Shown here: piece by piece, positions 61,361 through 64,000 of the stretch | Position numbering within the stretch: the first letter of the stretch is position 1 | Layout of the letters: the number at the start of each line of letters is the position of its first letter | Assembly (NCBI RefSeq): GCF_900109855.1 | Contig: NZ_FOBO01000006.1 | Span: 1-64,000 of the forward strand | DNA length: 64,000 bases | Origin: Roseovarius tolerans | Lineage (GTDB): Bacteria; Pseudomonadota; Alphaproteobacteria; Rhodobacterales; Rhodobacteraceae | Direction of reading: 5' to 3' | Notes under the pieces: model-generated | Told to the model about the DNA's origin: nothing | Seen by the model: only the letters and a program-made list of their open reading frames with translations | The model's database searches: none | Translations under genes and position numbers: made by a program

Positions 61361-63334
61361 TTGGCACAGCCGTCACAGGCGACGGACGGGATGGATTCCG
61401 TTCCGGCGCTCTTGCAACGTAACGCCACGCGGTTTGGCGATAAACCCGCCTACCGCGAAAAGGAATACGGCATCTGGCAATGCTGGACCTGGGCCGAGGC
61501 CGAGAAAGAGATCGAGTCGCTTGCGCTCGGGCTTATCAATCTGGGCGTGAACGAGGGTGATTTCATCGCCATCATCGGCCGCAACAGGCCGCATTTCTAC
61601 TGGTCCATGGTTGCCGCGCAATCGGTGGGGGCGATCCCCGTGCCGCTTTATCAGGATGCCGCCGCCGATGAGATGGCCTATGTGATGGACCATTGCGGAG
61701 CGCGCTTTGCCATCGTGCAGGATCAGGAGCAGGTCGACAAGCTGATCGAGGTGCAGGAGGGGCTGCATCAGCTTGAGCACATGATCTATGTGGATCCTCG
61801 GGGCCTGCGCAAATACGACCATCACAAGCTGCACCGCTATATCGACATCCAGGAGCAGGGCCGCGCGGCCTATTATGAATGGATCGAGGATCTCAAGGCG
61901 CGGCGCGAAAAGCTGACCTATGACAGCGTCTGCGTGATGCTCTATACCTCGGGCACCACCGGCAAGCCCAAAGGCGTGGTGCTGAGCAATCGCAACATCA
62001 TCGAGGCGTCGAAATCCTCGTCGGAATTTGACAAGCTGACCCGCGATGAAGAGGTGCTGGCCTATCTGCCGATGGCCTGGGTCGGCGATTTCATCTTTTC
62101 CATCGGGCAGGCCTATTGGTGCGGCTTCTGCGTCAACTGCCCCGAGAGCCCCGAGACCATGCAGACCGACCTGCGCGAGATCGGGCCGACCTATTACTTT
62201 GCCCCACCGCGGGTGTTCGAGACGCAGTTGACCAACGTGATGATCCGGATGGAGGATTCGGGAAAGCTCAAGAAATGGCTGTTCGATCGCTTCATGGCGC
62301 ATGCGCGCCGGGTGGGCCCGGCGATCCTTGATGGCAAGCCCGTGGGCGGGATGGACCGGCTGAAATATGCGCTTGGCAACCTCTTCATCTATGGCCCGCT
62401 CAAGGATACGCTCGGGCTTGGCCGGGTGCGCGTAGGCTATACTGCCGGTGAGGCGATCGGGCCGGAAATCTTTGATTTCTACCGCTCGCTCGGCATCAAC
62501 CTGAAACAGCTTTACGGCCAGACCGAGGCATCGGTGTTCATCACGCTGCAACCCGATGGCGAGGTTCGATCCGACACGGTGGGCGTGCCCGCACCGGGCG
62601 TGGAGATCCGCATCAGCGACACCGGCGAGGTGTTCTATCGCGGGCCGGGGACGTTCGAGTATTATTACAAAAACGAGGAGAGCACCAAAAAGACCAAGGA
62701 TTCAGAGGGTTGGGTTGCCACTGGCGACGCGGGCTTTTTCGAGGACGGCTCTGGCCACCTGCGGATCATCGACCGCGCCAAGGATGTCGGCAAGATGGCC
62801 GACGGGCAGATGTTCGCGCCGAAATACGTCGAGAACAAGCTCAAGTTCTATCCCAATATCCTTGAGGCCGTGGTGTTCGGGCATCAGCGCGAACAGTGCA
62901 GCGCCTTTATCAATATCGACCTGACGGCGGTCGGCAACTGGGCGGAGCGCAACAATATCGGCTATGCGTCCTATCAGGAACTGGCCGGAAACCCGCGTGT
63001 GCTCGACATGATCCAGAGCCATGTGGAGGAGGTCAATCGCAGCCTCGCCGATGACCCGATGCTGAGCCATTGCCAGGTGCATCGCTTCCTCGTGCTGCAC
63101 AAGGAACTCGATGCCGATGACGGCGAGATGACCCGCACGCGCAAGGTGCGGCGGGGCGTGATTTCCGAGAAGTTCGAGGATCTTCTGGGCGCGCTCTATG
63201 ATGGATCGAGTGAGATTTTTACCACGACCGAGGTCACATATGAGGACGGGCGCAAGGGCGCGATCAGCGCCACGCTCCAGATCCGCGACGCGGCGGTGGT
63301 GCCGGTCGAGACAATAAAGGTGGCGGCGGAATGA
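61361..63334 (+). CDS. AMP-forming acyl-CoA synthetase, TTG start
   Basis: This 657-residue ligase activates a carboxylic acid as acyl-AMP and then acyl-CoA. It has the P-loop YTSGTTGKPKGVVLS (around 195-209), the motif YGQTEAS, the TGDAGFFEDG hinge region and a Lys-containing C-domain (RAKDVGKMADGQMF). It is closest in layout to long-chain type ligases. The TTG start follows GGGAGG by seven bases; the next ATG is ten codons later. Its stop overlaps the ABC ATPase start by four bases, so acid import and activation may be coupled. Confidence 0.9.
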   Translation: MAQPSQATDGMDSVPALLQRNATRFGDKPAYREKEYGIWQCWTWAEAEKEIESLALGLINLGVNEGDFIAIIGRNRPHFYWSMVAAQSVGAIPVPLYQDAAADEMAYVMDHCGARFAIVQDQEQVDKLIEVQEGLHQLEHMIYVDPRGLRKYDHHKLHRYIDIQEQGRAAYYEWIEDLKARREKLTYDSVCVMLYTSGTTGKPKGVVLSNRNIIEASKSSSEFDKLTRDEEVLAYLPMAWVGDFIFSIGQAYWCGFCVNCPESPETMQTDLREIGPTYYFAPPRVFETQLTNVMIRMEDSGKLKKWLFDRFMAHARRVGPAILDGKPVGGMDRLKYALGNLFIYGPLKDTLGLGRVRVGYTAGEAIGPEIFDFYRSLGINLKQLYGQTEASVFITLQPDGEVRSDTVGVPAPGVEIRISDTGEVFYRGPGTFEYYYKNEESTKKTKDSEGWVATGDAGFFEDGSGHLRIIDRAKDVGKMADGQMFAPKYVENKLKFYPNILEAVVFGHQREQCSAFINIDLTAVGNWAERNNIGYASYQELAGNPRVLDMIQSHVEEVNRSLADDPMLSHCQVHRFLVLHKELDADDGEMTRTRKVRRGVISEKFEDLLGALYDGSSEIFTTTEVTYEDGRKGAISATLQIRDAAVVPVETIKVAAE

Positions 63335-64000
63335 ACGATATGACACCTGACGGATACACCACCGAGGACGGTCGCAAGATCGGCGCGGTGGTGATGGAGA
63401 TGAGAAACATCACGCTGCGCTTCGGTGGGGTGGTGGCGATCCAGGATATCAGTTTCGACATCCGCGAGGGCGAGATCCGGGCCATTATCGGGCCCAACGG
63501 GGCTGGCAAATCCTCGATGCTCAACGTGATCAGCGGATTCTATCATCCGCAGGAGGGTGAGGTCTGGTACAAGGGCGCGAAGCGTCCGACGATGAAGCCC
63601 TACGAGGTGGCGCAGCAGGGCATCGCGCGTACCTTTCAGAATATCGCGCTGTTTGAGGGGATGACGGTGCTCGACAACGTGATGACGGGCCGTATCCGGC
63701 AGATGAGCGCAGGGCTGCTGTCACAGGCGATCTGGAAGGGAAAGGCCGAACGCGAAGAGGTCGAGAACCGAGAAGTCGTTGAAAAGATAATAGATTTTCT
63801 GGAAATTCAGCATATCCGCAAGACCCCGGTGGGGCGGCTGCCTTACGGTCTCAAGAAGCGGGTGGAGCTGGCGCGGGCGCTGGCGGCGGAGCCGTCGATC
63901 CTGCTGCTGGACGAGCCGATGGCGGGGATGAACGTCGAGGAAAAGGAGGACATGAGCCGCTTTATCCTTGATGTGAATGACGAATTCGGGACCACGATTG
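63331..64000 (+). CDS. ABC ATP-binding protein, LivG type, cut by window edge
   Basis: The visible 223 codons encode a LivG-like ATPase of the branched-chain amino acid type (HAAT) importers. Walker A GPNGAGKSS, Q-loop ARTFQNIALFEGMTVLDNVM, signature LPYGLKKR (in place of LSGGQ-like forms, as in many LivG) and Walker B ILLLDEPMAGMN are all present; the H-loop lies beyond the edge. An N-terminal lead of about 22 residues precedes the usual start. Permeases, LivF and a binding protein are expected downstream, outside the window. Confidence 0.93.
   Translation, partial: MNDMTPDGYTTEDGRKIGAVVMEMRNITLRFGGVVAIQDISFDIREGEIRAIIGPNGAGKSSMLNVISGFYHPQEGEVWYKGAKRPTMKPYEVAQQGIARTFQNIALFEGMTVLDNVMTGRIRQMSAGLLSQAIWKGKAEREEVENREVVEKIIDFLEIQHIRKTPVGRLPYGLKKRVELARALAAEPSILLLDEPMAGMNVEEKEDMSRFILDVNDEFGTTI

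Overview
The window is about 65-70% G+C chromosomal DNA from an alphaproteobacterium, most likely a member of the Rhodobacterales (Roseobacter group). The reasons are the ribosomal protein sequences, the AspRS type, the DUF1467 and DUF2948 genes, a PAS-type hybrid kinase, and several short hairpin repeats of the kind common in that order. No phage, IS element, CRISPR array or plasmid gene was seen. The left edge cuts tuf and the right edge cuts a LivG-type ATPase gene.

Region 1 (1-19914) is the S10-spc-alpha ribosomal supercluster: tuf, rpsJ-rplC-rplD-rplW, rplB-rpsS-rplV-rpsC-rplP, rpmC-rpsQ-rplN-rplX-rplE-rpsN-rpsH-rplF-rplR-rpsE-rpmD, rplO-secY-adk, rpsM-rpsK-rpoA-rplQ. It is broken three times by unrelated genes: a small membrane protein and a phasin between rplW and rplB; a TIGR02466-type oxygenase and a cold-shock protein between rplP and rpmC; and a GFA-like protein and a secreted VWA protein between rpmD and rplO. 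After each break the ribosomal genes restart from a similar sigma70-type promoter with a 17-bp spacer. The rplB leader carries three hairpins capped by TTCG.

Region 2 (20024-27546) holds rarA and a peptide-type ABC importer: a Tat-exported binding protein, two permeases and a double ATPase fused in one chain. Region 3 (27576-38447) holds carB, pabB, cfa, aspS, an acetyltransferase and a receiver-domain protein. The aspS gene carries an in-frame insert of about 73 codons that is only about 51% G+C.

Region 4 (38595-45729) is a mixed metabolic stretch: methylmalonyl-CoA epimerase, DUF1467, an EI24/CysZ-like membrane protein, nitroreductase, DUF167, an MFS carrier, trhO, pncA, a uracil-DNA-glycosylase-like gene and an SseB-like gene. 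Region 5 (45740-55895) is mostly on the minus strand: hisD, then mreB-mreC-mreD-mrdA-rodA (rod shape) with ghrA at the end; upstream lie murA-DUF2948 and a tRNA-Thr. Region 6 (55948-64000) holds an EamA transporter, an M20 amidohydrolase, and a hybrid histidine kinase with an OmpR-type regulator, divergent from an acyl-CoA synthetase and a LivG-type ABC ATPase. That last pair suggests a regulated uptake-and-activation system for an organic acid.

The most unusual non-coding features are an array of four palindromes at 7050-7141, evenly spaced at 23-24 bp with different but self-complementary arms, and a two-hairpin repeat at three gene borders whose copies differ by compensatory base changes.
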